DNA of 64,000 nt, from assembly GCA_038251315.1 (NCBI GenBank), contig JBBSBK010000003.1, positions 1 to 64,000 on the forward strand. The letters are read 5' to 3'. A program made the translations under genes and the position numbers. Positions 8,914 to 19,138 of this stretch are shown in pieces. The notes beneath the pieces were generated by a model. That model searched no databases and had not been told where the DNA came from. It was given only the letters and a program-made list of their open reading frames with translations. Within the stretch, counting starts at the first letter, position 1, and each line of letters begins with the position of its first letter. This stretch comes from JBBKXP01 sp038251315 (GTDB taxonomy: Bacteria; Pseudomonadota; Alphaproteobacteria; Rhodobacterales; Rhodobacteraceae).

Positions 8914-9207
8914 GTCAATCAGGCCATGCGTCAAAGCCGGGGGAATCGACCGTCAGCACCCGGTGCATCGTCCGATCGGATAATCCGGCGCGGAGAGCCT
9001 GGTTAAACCATGCCTCACCCCCTGTTCCGCAGCGGCCAGCTTGCAAACCGCGAGTGGAGTGAACCGCGCGCGACGTAGTGGCATTGATTCGTGAACCGAC
9101 CCTTGCTTTTTGAGGCGCACAGGCATCGCGAGGCTTGGAGCGGCGTCTTCGTTGCAAGAACCGAGCAAACCAGAACAAAAGCGAACTGGCGATTTCAACA
9201 AAAGATC
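8914..9207. other. Intergenic stretch between amide operon and tRNA-Ser
   Basis: About 290 bases with no supportable gene on either strand; the open frames here are short and show no family resemblance. No strong hairpin with a T-run follows the ATPase stop, so I cannot place the operon terminator. There is no integrase, direct repeat or second copy of the tRNA 3-prime end that would mark an integrated element. Confidence 0.5.
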
Positions 9208-9297
9208 TGGCGGAGAGACAGGGATTCGAACCCTGGGAAGGCTTGCACCCTCAACGGTTTTCGAAACCGTCCCGTTCGACCACTCCGGCACCTCTCC
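9208..9297 (-). tRNA. tRNA-Ser (anticodon CGA)
   Basis: Read on the minus strand, the gene begins GGAGAGGTGCC and ends with an encoded CCA (plus-strand TGG at 9208-9210). The anticodon stem ACGGT/ACCGT encloses TTCGAAA, giving anticodon CGA for UCG codons. A long variable arm (GAGGGTGCAAGCCTTC region) marks it as a class II serine tRNA. The T-loop GGTTCGAATCC is intact, and the acceptor stem pairs with one G-U. Confidence 0.96.
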
Positions 9298-9457
9298 GAC
9301 CTGGGTGGCAACGGGCGGCATTTAATCTGGCGTTCGGGCCCGCGCAACCCCAAATGCGCGGTCTAGGAGGTGGTGCGCGCGCTGACATTTGCGTCATGGG
9401 TCTTGGATTGTCCGGGGCCAGGCCATATCAAGGGGAAACCCGTTCAAAGGACATCCC

Positions 9458-10285
9458 ATGTTCAATCGTTTCGCCGTCGCCCTGACCTTTGGCCTGACAG
9501 TTGCCGCGCCGAGCCTTTCTGCGCAGACCGCGCCTGAACGGGTGTATGACGCGGTCGGAATGCCCCAGATGATCCAGATCATGAGCCAGGAGGGCATCGA
9601 TTACGGCGAACAGATCGCGGCCGAGATGTTCCCCGGCATTAGCGCATCGGCATCCTGGATCGATCTGGTTGCTGCCATCTATGAACCCGGCGCCATGGCA
9701 GTGCGGGTGCAGGATGATCTTGCGACGGCCCTCGATAGGACGGACACCGACGCCATGGTCGCTTTTTTCACCTCCGAACCGGGACACAGGATCGTCGCCC
9801 TCGAAGTATCGGCGCGGCGGGCCTTTCTGGATGATGCAGTGGAACAGGCAGCCAAAGAAAGCGCCGCCATCGCGCTGAGCAACGAAACCCCGCGGTCGCG
9901 TCAGATCGCGGAATTCATCGACGTCAATGACCTGATCGAAACCAACGTCTCGGCTGCGCTGAATTCGAACTATGCTTTTTACATGGGGATGCTGGACGGT
10001 GGCGCGTTCCCCGGCGCGATGTCCGAGAGCGACGTGCTGGACAATGTCTGGGCGTCCGAAGCCGAAGTGCGCGCCAGCACGACCGAATGGATGTTTGCGT
10101 TTCTGACGCTGGCCTATCAACCGCTGTCAGACGCCGATCTGGATGCCTATATCGCTTTCACCCAAACCCCGGCGGGCAAGGATCTGAACCGGGCGATGTT
10201 CGCTGCTTTCGATGGGGTGTTCGACGACAACAGCCATGCGCTGGGTCTGGCGGCAAGCCAGATGATGCTGCGACAGGAGCTTTAG
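9458..10285 (+). CDS. DUF2059-like exported protein
   Basis: Protein of 275 residues with a signal peptide (residues 1-21, cleavage near LSA-QT). The rest is helical and contains two related segments ending in phrases like FFTSEPGHRIVALE and FTQTPAGKDLNRAMF, the pattern seen in DUF2059 proteins where a short helix pair is repeated. Likely periplasmic. No enzymatic motif is visible. The ATG at 9458 is chosen because the signal peptide follows it directly. Its stop codon overlaps that of the convergent lipoprotein gene. Function unknown. Confidence 0.65.
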   Translation: MFNRFAVALTFGLTVAAPSLSAQTAPERVYDAVGMPQMIQIMSQEGIDYGEQIAAEMFPGISASASWIDLVAAIYEPGAMAVRVQDDLATALDRTDTDAMVAFFTSEPGHRIVALEVSARRAFLDDAVEQAAKESAAIALSNETPRSRQIAEFIDVNDLIETNVSAALNSNYAFYMGMLDGGAFPGAMSESDVLDNVWASEAEVRASTTEWMFAFLTLAYQPLSDADLDAYIAFTQTPAGKDLNRAMFAAFDGVFDDNSHALGLAASQMMLRQEL

Positions 10286-10587
10286 CGCCCGTAAATCGAT
10301 AGGGCTGTCACCAGCGCGCCGGGATTGGCATCGTAGAGTCCGAGGTTGCCTTGCAGTTGCAGTGTGCGCGCGTAGCGATCCTGCTGCGGCACGCCGGCGA
10401 CGTCGAAGGCGCGGGTCAACAGGGGCCCACCACCGGCATTGATCTCAGCGATCAGGGCGGGATGGTTGGACTTTACCAGAACCTCGACCGCGCCGTTGGT
10501 CGCGCCGATGGCCGGAATATCGCGCAGGTTTCCGTCGGTCGTGCATGCCGCCGACAGGGCGCAAAAGACTAGGACGAACAGGCGCAT
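10282..10587 (-). CDS. Small predicted lipoprotein
   Basis: Protein of 101 residues. The N-terminus MRLFVLVFCALSAAC is a lipoprotein signal with lipobox LSAAC, so Cys15 would be lipidated. The rest (about 85 residues) has phrases such as AVEVLVKSNHPALIAEINAGGGPLL and looks globular, but I do not recognise the family. An in-frame ATG at 10602 would add five residues; the one at 10587 gives the cleaner signal. Tail-to-tail with the DUF2059-like gene. Function unknown. Confidence 0.65.
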   Translation of the reverse strand: MRLFVLVFCALSAACTTDGNLRDIPAIGATNGAVEVLVKSNHPALIAEINAGGGPLLTRAFDVAGVPQQDRYARTLQLQGNLGLYDANPGALVTALSIYGR

Positions 10588-10605
10588 TTTCACCGCTGGC
10601 ATGGG

Positions 10606-10634
10606 TTGACTTGGGTCACAGTTACGCAGATAAG
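10606..10634 (+). promoter_or_regulatory. Candidate sigma-70 promoter for rplU-rpmA
   Basis: TTGACT at 10606-10611 and GATAAG at 10629-10634 are separated by 17 bases. The -35 is strong and the -10 moderate. Transcription from here would give a leader of about 130 bases with several short GC hairpins (for example GGCCGACCGGCC and CCCCGCAAGGGG) before rplU, compatible with ribosomal-protein feedback control, but no known L21 leader motif was confirmed. Confidence 0.35.
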
Positions 10635-10770
10635 CCCGCATCCCGGCAAGGTGCTTGTCGGGTCTACAGCGATATGACGCCGATTGCGGCGCGCAGTCTA
10701 CGGGTGGCCGACCGGCCGCGAACGCCCCGCAAGGGGGACCCCAAGGCGCGGAACAAAAAAGGAAGATGCG

Positions 10771-11520
10771 ATGTTTGCGGTTTTGAAAACCGGTGGCAAG
10801 CAGTACAAGGTCGCCTCGGGCGACGTTCTGCGGGTCGAAAAGCTGGCAGCGGATGCTGGCGACACGGTACAGTTCAACGAGATTTTGATGGTCGGCACGA
10901 CGCTGGGGTTGCCACTGGTGGCAGGTGCCGCCGTGCAGGCCGAGGTGATCGACCACATCAAGGGCGAAAAGGTCATCCATTTCGTCAAGCGGCGGCGCAA
11001 GCACAGCTCGCAGCGCACCAAGGGCCACCGCCAGCAACTGACGCTGGTGCGGATCACCGACATCCTCGAATCGGGCGGCGACAAGACCAAGATCAAAGCC
11101 GCGGCCAATGGTGGCGGTTATGGCGCTGTCATCAGCGACGGGCGCTATGCCAAGAACAAGACCGATCAGGCCGAAATGGCGCGCCGGGTGAACGAGGGCG
11201 AGGCGGAGGCCAAGTCGGCCGAAACCACGACGAAAGCCGAGCCCGCGAAAAAGGCCGCCCCCAAGACAGACTCCGCGCCGAAGGCTGAAAAGGCCAAGGC
11301 CGCGCCGACAGCGGCCAAAGGCGACGATGACCTCAAGCAATTGAGCGGCGTCGGTCCGGCACTGGAAAAGAAACTGAACGCGGCGGGCGTCACCACGTTT
11401 GCGCAGATCGCGGCCTGGTCAAAGGCCGAAATCGCTGAGATCGACGAAAAGCTGGATTTCAAGGGTCGCATCGACCGTGAGGACTGGGTTGCCCAGGCCA
11501 AGAAACTGGCAAAAGGCTAA
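10771..11520 (+). CDS. rplU: 50S ribosomal protein L21 with C-terminal extension
   Basis: The first 103 residues are a standard L21 (MFAVLKTGGKQYKV start; FVKRRRKHSSQRTKGHRQ for 23S rRNA binding). L21 normally ends near residue 103, but this protein runs to 249. Residues about 120-190 are a low-complexity Ala/Lys/Glu linker. Residues about 190-249 form a helix-hairpin-helix-like module (LKQLSGVGPALEKKLNAAG, then FAQIAAW and REDWVAQAKKL). Such extensions occur in other alphaproteobacteria. Start at 10771 is preceded by GGAAG. It is followed 12 bases later by rpmA, the conserved L21-L27 order. The role of the extension is not known to me. Confidence 0.95.
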   Translation: MFAVLKTGGKQYKVASGDVLRVEKLAADAGDTVQFNEILMVGTTLGLPLVAGAAVQAEVIDHIKGEKVIHFVKRRRKHSSQRTKGHRQQLTLVRITDILESGGDKTKIKAAANGGGYGAVISDGRYAKNKTDQAEMARRVNEGEAEAKSAETTTKAEPAKKAAPKTDSAPKAEKAKAAPTAAKGDDDLKQLSGVGPALEKKLNAAGVTTFAQIAAWSKAEIAEIDEKLDFKGRIDREDWVAQAKKLAKG

Positions 11521-11532
11521 GGAGAGAGACCG

Positions 11533-11802
11533 ATGGCACACAAAAAAGCAGGCGGATCATCCCGCAACGGCCGCGACAGCGCGGGTCGTCGTCTGGGCGT
11601 CAAGAAATTCGGTGGCGAGGCCGTCATTCCGGGCAATATCATCATGCGTCAGCGCGGCACCAAGATGTGGCCGGGCACTGGCGTCGGCATGGGCAAGGAT
11701 CACACGATTTTCGCCGTGGTCGAGGGTCAGGTGAAATTTCACAAGGGCCTCAAACAGCGCACCTTCATTTCGGTCCTGCCCGTCGCGGAGGCTGCCGAAT
11801 AA
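11533..11802 (+). CDS. rpmA: 50S ribosomal protein L27
   Basis: Protein of 89 residues with the classic L27 N-terminus (MAHKKAGGSSRNGRDS), then GRRLGVKKFGGE and GNIIMRQRGTK. The N-terminal tail reaches the peptidyl-transferase centre. The start is clear (GGAGAGA ribosome site) and the length is usual for the family. It is in an operon with rplU and is followed by a strong terminator. Confidence 0.98.
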   Translation: MAHKKAGGSSRNGRDSAGRRLGVKKFGGEAVIPGNIIMRQRGTKMWPGTGVGMGKDHTIFAVVEGQVKFHKGLKQRTFISVLPVAEAAE

Positions 11803-11830
11803 GCCGACATCGGTTTTGCAAAAGACCAAG

Positions 11831-11856
11831 GGGATCGGCACCGCCGGTCCCTTTTT
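11831..11856 (+). terminator. Rho-independent terminator of rplU-rpmA
   Basis: GGGATCGGC (11831-11839) and GCCGGTCCC (11843-11851) form a nine-pair stem (one G-T pair) with a three-base loop, followed by TTTTT at 11852-11856. It lies 28 bases after the rpmA stop. Confidence 0.9.
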
Positions 11857-11959
11857 CATGTTGTGGCCCCGTTTCATTTCGGGATCGGGCTTGCGTCGCA
11901 ACCGATTGGTCACAATGTGAGGTTAAGAGGGGCCGTTCGCGCGGTTCGGGAGAGGAACC

Positions 11960-12511
11960 ATGAAAATCGACACGCTGACCACCCAACCGACCATTCAGGC
12001 CGAGCGTGTTGTCTTGCGCCCGCTTCGCCGCTCCGATGCCGGACTGATCGCCTTGTATGCCGCCGATGCCCGCGTTGCCAAAGGCACCCGTGGTATCCCG
12101 CATCCGCTCCCTCCCGGATTTGCCGAGGCGATGATCGCGCGGGCCACCGGGCCTGCGCACAGCGACGATATCTGGGCAATGGATGGGTCGGGCATGGGCC
12201 ACGCGGATGTGTTGGGACTTGTCAGCATGACGCGGATGGACCGCAGCCAGTCGGAAGTTTACTATTGGGTCGCGCCTGCGTTCTGGAATACCGGGTTCGC
12301 GTCCGAGGCCGTGCGCGCCTTGATCGGGGCCAACCCGCACAAGGCGCACCATATCTTTGCCGAGGTGTTTCAGGACAATCCCGGATCGGCCCGCGTGCTG
12401 ACCAACTGCGGTTTCGACTATCTGGGTGATGCTGAGGCATTTTCAGTTGCCCGTAACGCCGTCGTGGCGACATGGACCTATTCGCTGAAAGCAATCCCCG
12501 CGATCTCTTGA
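11960..12511 (+). CDS. GNAT-family N-acetyltransferase (RimJ/RimL-like)
   Basis: Protein of 183 residues with the layout of the RimJ/RimL acetyltransferase subgroup: TERVVLRPLRRSDA-like N-terminus, then YYWVAPAFWNTGFASEAVRALI, which carries the acetyl-CoA binding loop, and a C-terminal NPGSARVLTNCGFDYLG segment. Substrate cannot be predicted; relatives modify N-terminal amino groups of proteins or antibiotics. The start follows AGAGGAACC. It lies between rpmA and obgE, a position where Rhodobacterales often carry one or two GNAT genes. Confidence 0.85.
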   Translation: MKIDTLTTQPTIQAERVVLRPLRRSDAGLIALYAADARVAKGTRGIPHPLPPGFAEAMIARATGPAHSDDIWAMDGSGMGHADVLGLVSMTRMDRSQSEVYYWVAPAFWNTGFASEAVRALIGANPHKAHHIFAEVFQDNPGSARVLTNCGFDYLGDAEAFSVARNAVVATWTYSLKAIPAIS

Positions 12512-12566
12512 GAACCAAGGGGGAATGGCGTATCGCCTGCGCCTGAACCGCTGAAAGCCGCTCCGC

Positions 12567-13604
12567 ATGAAATTTCTCGACCTTGCCAAAATCTATATCC
12601 GCTCGGGCGGCGGCGGGGCGGGTTGTGTGTCGTTCCGGCGGGAAAAGTTCATCGAATACGGCGGCCCCGATGGCGGCGATGGCGGCAATGGCGGCGATGT
12701 CGTGGCCGAGGCGGTGGAGGGGCTGAACACCCTGATCGACTTTCGCTATCAGCAGCACTTCTTCGCCCATTCGGGCCAGCACGGCATGGGGTCGCAGCGC
12801 ACGGGGGCGTCAGGCGACGATATCCTGATCCGCGTACCCGTCGGCACTGAAATCCTTGACGAAGACGGCGAGACACTGATCGCCGACATGACCGAAGTGG
12901 GCCAGCGGGTCATCATCGCCAAGGGTGGCAATGGTGGCTGGGGCAATCTGCATTTCAAATCCGCCACCCATCAGGCCCCGCGCCGCGCCAATCCAGGGCA
13001 AGAGGGGGTCGAACGCACACTTTGGCTGCGCCTTAAACTGATCGCCGATGTCGGCCTTTTAGGGATGCCGAACGCGGGCAAATCAACGTTTCTGGCGGCC
13101 ACGTCGAACGCGCGGCCCAAGATTGCTGACTATCCCTTTACCACGCTGGTCCCCAATCTGGGTGTCGTGGGTATCGACGACGTCGAATTCGTCGTCGCCG
13201 ACATTCCCGGCTTGATCGAAGGCGCGTCCGAAGGGCGGGGCTTGGGTGATATGTTCCTTGGCCATGTCGAACGCTGCGCCGTTTTGCTGCACCTTGTCGA
13301 TGGCACCTCGGGCGACCCGGTGGGCGATTATCAGACGATTATTGGCGAATTGCTGGCCTATGGCGGCGATCTGGCCCGCAAGCCGCGGATCACGGTGCTG
13401 AACAAGATTGACGCGCTGGACGCCGAAGAACGCGCGTTTCTGCGCGATGAAATGGCGCAGGTCGCGGGCAATCTGATGCTGATGTCTGGGGTGACGGGCG
13501 AAAACGTGCCTGACGTGTTGCGCGCCTTGCGGGCGCGGATCGACGCGGGGCGGTTGCGCGCCCGCAAGGCCGATGAACCGGTCGACGATTCATGGCAGCC
13601 CTGA
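12567..13604 (+). CDS. obgE: GTPase ObgE
   Basis: Protein of 345 residues. The glycine-rich Obg fold occupies residues 1-158 (MKFLDLAKIYIRSGGGGAG start, GGDGGNGGDV). The G domain follows with G1 GMPNAGKST near residue 167, G3 DIPG and G4 NKID. Obg proteins bind the 50S subunit and act in ribosome assembly and stress control. It belongs to the conserved rplU-rpmA-obgE-proB-proA order, and its stop overlaps the proB start by 13 bases. Confidence 0.97.
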   Translation: MKFLDLAKIYIRSGGGGAGCVSFRREKFIEYGGPDGGDGGNGGDVVAEAVEGLNTLIDFRYQQHFFAHSGQHGMGSQRTGASGDDILIRVPVGTEILDEDGETLIADMTEVGQRVIIAKGGNGGWGNLHFKSATHQAPRRANPGQEGVERTLWLRLKLIADVGLLGMPNAGKSTFLAATSNARPKIADYPFTTLVPNLGVVGIDDVEFVVADIPGLIEGASEGRGLGDMFLGHVERCAVLLHLVDGTSGDPVGDYQTIIGELLAYGGDLARKPRITVLNKIDALDAEERAFLRDEMAQVAGNLMLMSGVTGENVPDVLRALRARIDAGRLRARKADEPVDDSWQP

Positions 13605-14697
13605 AAGACGCCCGCCGACTTGTGGTCAAGATCGGGTCGGCCCTGCTGGTCGACCGGGCAACGGGGGCATTGCGCGACGGTTGGTTGCGGTCTTTGGCCG
13701 AAGATGTCGCGATGATCCGCAAGCGCGGCACGGATGTCATTTTGGTATCGTCTGGGTCGATTGCGCTGGGGCGCGGGGTCTTGGGCATGCCGGGCACTGC
13801 GCTGGCACTGGAACAATCGCAGGCCGCAGCGGCGGTTGGGCAAATCCGGCTGGCACGCGCCTACGAGGAGGCCTTGGCCCCGCATGGCATCATCACCGGC
13901 CAAATCCTTGTCACGCTTGAAGATTCTACCGACCGGCGCCGCTATCTCAACAGCCGTGCAACGATGGAAACGCTGTTGAACTTGGGTGTTACGCCCATCG
14001 TCAATGAAAATGACACGGTTGCGACGGACGAAATCAGGTTCGGCGATAACGACCGGCTTGCAGCTCAGGTGGCGGTCACGGTGGGGGCCGACCAACTGAT
14101 CCTGCTGTCGGATGTCGATGGGTTCTACGACGGTAATCCGCACATCAAGACTGACGCGCAACACTATCCATTCGTTGATAAAATCACGCCAGAGTTCGAG
14201 GCGATGGCGGGCGATGCCGGGTCTGGCCTGTCAAAGGGGGGCATGAAAACAAAATTGATGGCCGCGCGGGTCGCGACCGAGGCGGGGTGCGCCATGTGCA
14301 TCACATTGGGATCGCCATTTAACCCTTTGCAAACACTTGAAAACGGCGCACGCGCCACATGGTTTCCGGCGCAAACCGACCCGCAGGCCGCCCGCAAACG
14401 CTGGATCGCGGCGATGAAACCCAGAGGCGAAATCACGGTCGATGCAGGGGCCGAACACGCACTAGCGGCGGGTAAATCCTTGCTTCCCGCTGGTGTCACC
14501 ATCGTCAATGGTCGCTTTGGACGCGGTGATCCTGTCACCATTCTGTCGGTCACGGGTGCCCGTCTGGGTCTTGGCTTGACCCGCTATACCGCAGCCGAGG
14601 TGGCGCAGATCAAGGGCCGCCGCAGTGCTGACATCGAGGCGCTTTTGGGCTACAAAGGCCGCGCCGCACTGATCCACCGCGACGATATGGTGACTTG

Positions 14698-14698
<1 letters not shown>
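13592..14698 (+). CDS. proB: Glutamate 5-kinase
   Basis: Protein of 368 residues with the amino acid kinase domain (RRLVVKIGSALLVD near residue 8; ILVSSGSIALG; NENDTVATDEI; GGMKTKL) and a C-terminal PUA domain from about residue 275 (GEITVDAGAEHALAAGKSLLPAG). It makes glutamyl-5-phosphate, the first step of proline synthesis, and is typically inhibited by proline. It overlaps obgE upstream and proA downstream, so the three are translationally coupled. Confidence 0.97.
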
Positions 14699-15959
<1,261 letters not shown>

Positions 15960-15963
<4 letters not shown>

Positions 15964-16556
15964 AAACGCGCAACGATCCTGTCTTCGGAAATCTCAAGCG
16001 ACAAAGTACGTTTGGCCCTTGCCAATATCTCCGGCAACAAGGCAAACTGGACCTGCGCCGGCGAAATGTCCGGCCGGGCGCGGGGGTTGGTCAGGCTGTC
16101 CCAAAGGGGTGCATCAATGGCGATGCGCCGCCCCTCAGCGCTGAGTTCCCAGACAGCCCCAATGCACCGCACCTCGATGTGTCCCCCGAGTGGCATCGCG
16201 GTTTCCATGCAAAGCAGCAGCAGAAAGGCGATCCGCACCTCGGCCCGGGGCTGTTCGCCCGCCGGTTCCCATACGTAGGACAGTCGCCCGCCGCGCGCGA
16301 CTGCGCCCAATGTCCCGGCAATATCGGCACGCGACATGCCCTGTCCTTCGCCAGTGGCGCCAAATGCGACCCGGAAAAACCTGATCCGGGCGCTGGCATT
16401 TGCCACGCTTTCGGCGATCAGGGCCATTTCCGGGCTTTGCGCGATGCCGGTCAGCCCCAAAAGCTCGACCCCATTGCCGATCGCGCCCAGAGGGCTGATA
16501 AGGTCATGGCAAATGCGCGACCCGATCAGGGCGCAAAGATCGACACGGCTGTTCAT
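15960..16556 (-). CDS. chpT: Histidine phosphotransferase ChpT-like
   Basis: Protein of 198 residues matching the ChpT family: the phosphorylatable His in ICHDLISPLGAIGNGVELL (residues about 14-32) followed by a degenerate ATPase-like domain. In alphaproteobacteria, ChpT passes phosphate from CckA to CtrA and CpdR. In Rhodobacterales this pathway governs motility and gene transfer agent expression. The ATG at 16556 places the conserved LCALIGSRICHDL start. It is convergent with proA and divergent from the DUF3553 gene. Confidence 0.85.
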
Positions 16557-16580
16557 ACGGCCCTCATAGCCGGGAAATCT

Positions 16581-16769
16581 ATGCAAGGTGTGAACGCGAT
16601 CCTCGAACCGGGTATGCTCGTACGCCATCCGGGGCAACCAGAATGGGGCGTCGGACAGGTACAATCGCACATCGGCGACAGGATCACGGCTAATTTCCGC
16701 GAGGTGGGCAAGGTCGTGCTGGACGGGGGCAGGGTCATGCTGGAAATGGTCGCCGCGAATGAGACGTGA
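16581..16769 (+). CDS. DUF3553 small protein
   Basis: Protein of 62 residues with the DUF3553 pattern ILEPGMLVRHPGQPEWGVGQVQS, then ITANFREVGKVVLDG. This resembles the CarD/RNA-polymerase-binding type small beta fold found at the C-terminus of some UvrD helicases, here as a stand-alone protein. The ATG at 16581 lies 24 bases from the divergent chpT start. Function not established. Confidence 0.75.
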   Translation: MQGVNAILEPGMLVRHPGQPEWGVGQVQSHIGDRITANFREVGKVVLDGGRVMLEMVAANET

Positions 16770-16825
16770 TCAACCTACGGTAGCCGGGGCAGGGCAGGAG
16801 TCAATCCTGTCGCGAGAGAGACTCG

Positions 16826-17584
16826 ATGCCTGACAACCGCAGCTACGGTGTCCGGTTGGCCGCAGGGCCGGATGATCTGCGGGCGGCGCAGGCTTTGCGC
16901 TATGCGGTATTCGTGCGCGAGTTGGGCGGCGATGGGCCGCTGGTCGATCATGTCGCCGGGCTTGAGGTCGACAGGTTCGATGCCCATGCCGACCATCTGC
17001 TGCTGACTGACAAGGCCCGCGGCGACACGGTAGTCGGCGTTTACCGACTGATGCGGGCCGATCAGGCGGCGCGGGTGGGCGGTTTTTACAGCGCGGACGA
17101 ATACGACATTGGGCCGCTTTTGGACTCAAATCGCCGCCTGCTGGAACTCGGCCGATCCTGCCTGCATGCCGATCACCGGGGTGGCAGCGCGATGATGCTG
17201 CTTTGGCAGGCCCTTGCGGGCTACGTCGCCGACCACCGGATCGACGTGCTGTTCGGCGTCGCGTCGTTCCACGGGACTGATGTGGCCGCATTGACGCCGG
17301 CGCTGTCGATCCTGCATCACCGTCATCTTGCCCCGCCTGATTTGCGGGTGCGTGCACTGGCCGACCACTTTCAGCCGATGGATCTGATCCCGATGAACCA
17401 GATCGACGCCCGCGCCGCGATGGTGCAGACGCCCGCGCTGATCAAGGCCTACCTGCGTCTGGGTGGGTTTGTCGGCGAAGGGGCCTTTGTCGATCACGCT
17501 TTCAACACCACCGATGTCTGTCTGGTCATGGACATGGACCGGATGAACGCGACACAGGCGCGACTCTATGGTGGCGCGCCGTGA
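16826..17584 (+). CDS. olsB: L-ornithine N-alpha-acyltransferase (OlsB)
   Basis: Protein of 252 residues of the OlsB/GNAT-related acyltransferase family: ALRYAVFVRELGGDG near residue 25, DRFDAHADHLLL, ELGRSCLHADHRGGSAMMLLW near residue 112 and the LFGVASFHGTD segment. It transfers a 3-hydroxyacyl group from ACP to ornithine, the first step of ornithine-lipid synthesis. The following gene, overlapping by four bases, encodes the second acyltransferase, which strongly supports the assignment. Confidence 0.9.
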   Translation: MPDNRSYGVRLAAGPDDLRAAQALRYAVFVRELGGDGPLVDHVAGLEVDRFDAHADHLLLTDKARGDTVVGVYRLMRADQAARVGGFYSADEYDIGPLLDSNRRLLELGRSCLHADHRGGSAMMLLWQALAGYVADHRIDVLFGVASFHGTDVAALTPALSILHHRHLAPPDLRVRALADHFQPMDLIPMNQIDARAAMVQTPALIKAYLRLGGFVGEGAFVDHAFNTTDVCLVMDMDRMNATQARLYGGAP

Positions 17585-18396
17585 CGTGGAACGAAGGTGC
17601 GCCGCCGGAACCCGCAATTGGTCCGCTCGGGTGGATCCGGGCGGGGTTGCGTGGCGCGGTTCTGGGAGGCGTGACATTCGGCTGTCTGGGGCTGCTGCTG
17701 CTGGTTCGCTTGATCGAACGACCGCTGTGCGGCCAGCGCCGCCCGGTAACTCCCTGGATCACGCAATTCGTCTGCCGCAGCGCGTTCGTCATCCTCGGCA
17801 TCCGTTACCGCACCCGGGGGTTGGTCATGACCGATCCGGGCGCGGTGGTTGCCAACCACGCCAGCTGGCTGGATATTTTTGCCTTGAATGCCCGCAGGCG
17901 CATTTATTTCGTCGCCAAGGTCGAGGTCGCCGGCTGGCCTGCGATCGGCTGGCTGGCGCGGGCGACGGGAACCCTGTTCATCAAACGTGACCCGCGCGAC
18001 GCGGTGGCGCAGGTGCAAGTCTTTCGCGAACGATTAGCTTTGGGTCACACACTGTTGTTTTTCCCGGAAGGTACATCGACAGACGGTTTAAGGGTTCTGG
18101 GGTTCAAACCGACCCTGTTCGCGGCGTTCTTTGCCGACGGGTTGCGCGAAACGCTGTCGGTACAGCCTGTGACGGTCGTCTATGCCGCAGCACCTGGCAC
18201 CGATCCGCGTCAATATGGATGGTGGGGAAACATGGAGTTCGGGCCGCATCTGCTGTCGACGCTGGCGGCGGCGCGACAAGGTTCGGTAACGGTGATCTAT
18301 CATTCACCGATGCGGGTCGCGGATTTCACCGATCGCAAGGCGTTGGCCGCAGCCGTTGAATCTGCGGTGCGGGGCGGATTGAAGGTCGCCGTCTAA
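17581..18396 (+). CDS. olsA: Lyso-ornithine lipid O-acyltransferase (OlsA)
   Basis: Protein of 271 residues of the PlsC-type acyltransferase family: one membrane helix near residues 22-42, the catalytic NHASWLDI motif (H-x4-D) near residue 93, and the FPEGTSTDG motif near residue 160. It acylates the 3-hydroxy group of lyso-ornithine lipid; PlsC activity on glycerolipids is a possible second role. GTG start at 17581, coupled with olsB by a four-base overlap. The stop overlaps the convergent ThiE-like gene. Confidence 0.88.
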   Translation: MTWNEGAPPEPAIGPLGWIRAGLRGAVLGGVTFGCLGLLLLVRLIERPLCGQRRPVTPWITQFVCRSAFVILGIRYRTRGLVMTDPGAVVANHASWLDIFALNARRRIYFVAKVEVAGWPAIGWLARATGTLFIKRDPRDAVAQVQVFRERLALGHTLLFFPEGTSTDGLRVLGFKPTLFAAFFADGLRETLSVQPVTVVYAAAPGTDPRQYGWWGNMEFGPHLLSTLAAARQGSVTVIYHSPMRVADFTDRKALAAAVESAVRGGLKVAV

Positions 18397-19010
18397 GCCA
18401 TTGCTTTCGCGAGGACCGTCAAGGTTGCCGCGGCGTCGTCCGAACGCCAGATTTCATCGCCCATACCAAAGAAATCGGTGATCGGGGTCAAGGTGCGGAT
18501 CAGGTCGGCGTCCAGCGCCCCTTCGGCCACCACCGGCACCTCGACCATGTCCGACCACCACGCGAAGAGTTCCAGGTCCGCCCGCCGCCCGTCACCCAAC
18601 GACGACACGCCGACCGGGCCGAAACTGACATAATCCGCCCCGAGTTCTCCCGCCGTCAGCCCATCGTGGCGCGATGCGGCGCAAAATGTGCCGATGATCG
18701 CGTCGTCGCCCAAGGCCTTGCGCGCCGCTTTGACCGACCGGGCCGCGTCGGTCAGGTGCACACCGTCCAATCCGAGCCGTTCGACCAGCATCAGGTGACT
18801 GTCGATTACCAGCGCGACGTCACGGGCATGGGTGACTTCGCGCAGGGCGTCTGCCATCTTGCCGATCCGGGCTTCGTCCCGGCTCGCCATGCTGAGCCGC
18901 ACGCACGCCACGGGAACGGCATCAAGACAGGCCGCTAAACAGTCGGGAAAGCTGGATAATTCAATCTCGGATGGGGTGATGAGATAGATTTGCGGCAGAT
19001 CGTTAGCCAT
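18393..19010 (-). CDS. Thiamine-phosphate-synthase-like (TenI/ThiE fold) protein
   Basis: Protein of 205 residues with the overall ThiE/TenI barrel order: QIYLITPSEIE at the N-terminus, GLDGVHLTD near residue 80, IIGTFCAASRHD, and GADYVSFGPVGVSS near residue 130. Several residues of active ThiE appear changed: the Gln-Leu-Arg-x-Lys element is CVRLSMA, Ile-Asn-Asp-Arg is VIDSH, the Thr-x-Thr-Lys after FGPV is absent, and the late Gly-Gly is AEGALD. A paralogue with altered or lost activity is therefore likely. Convergent with olsA. Confidence 0.65.
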   Translation of the reverse strand: MANDLPQIYLITPSEIELSSFPDCLAACLDAVPVACVRLSMASRDEARIGKMADALREVTHARDVALVIDSHLMLVERLGLDGVHLTDAARSVKAARKALGDDAIIGTFCAASRHDGLTAGELGADYVSFGPVGVSSLGDGRRADLELFAWWSDMVEVPVVAEGALDADLIRTLTPITDFFGMGDEIWRSDDAAATLTVLAKAMA

Positions 19011-19138
19011 GTCGGCCCCCCGGTTTCAAACGTCCTTGCGCCGTCTTAACCGGCTTTGTGCGGCTTGGCTACGCATCCCGCCGCTTGCGCCAGCCGGGCC
19101 CGCCGCGTATCACCCGCCCGAACATTTCAGGACGCCAG

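Noticed and set aside
9208..9297. tRNA-Ser as attachment site of a genomic island
   Set aside because: No integrase, no direct repeat of the tRNA 3-prime end, and no shift in gene content on either side.
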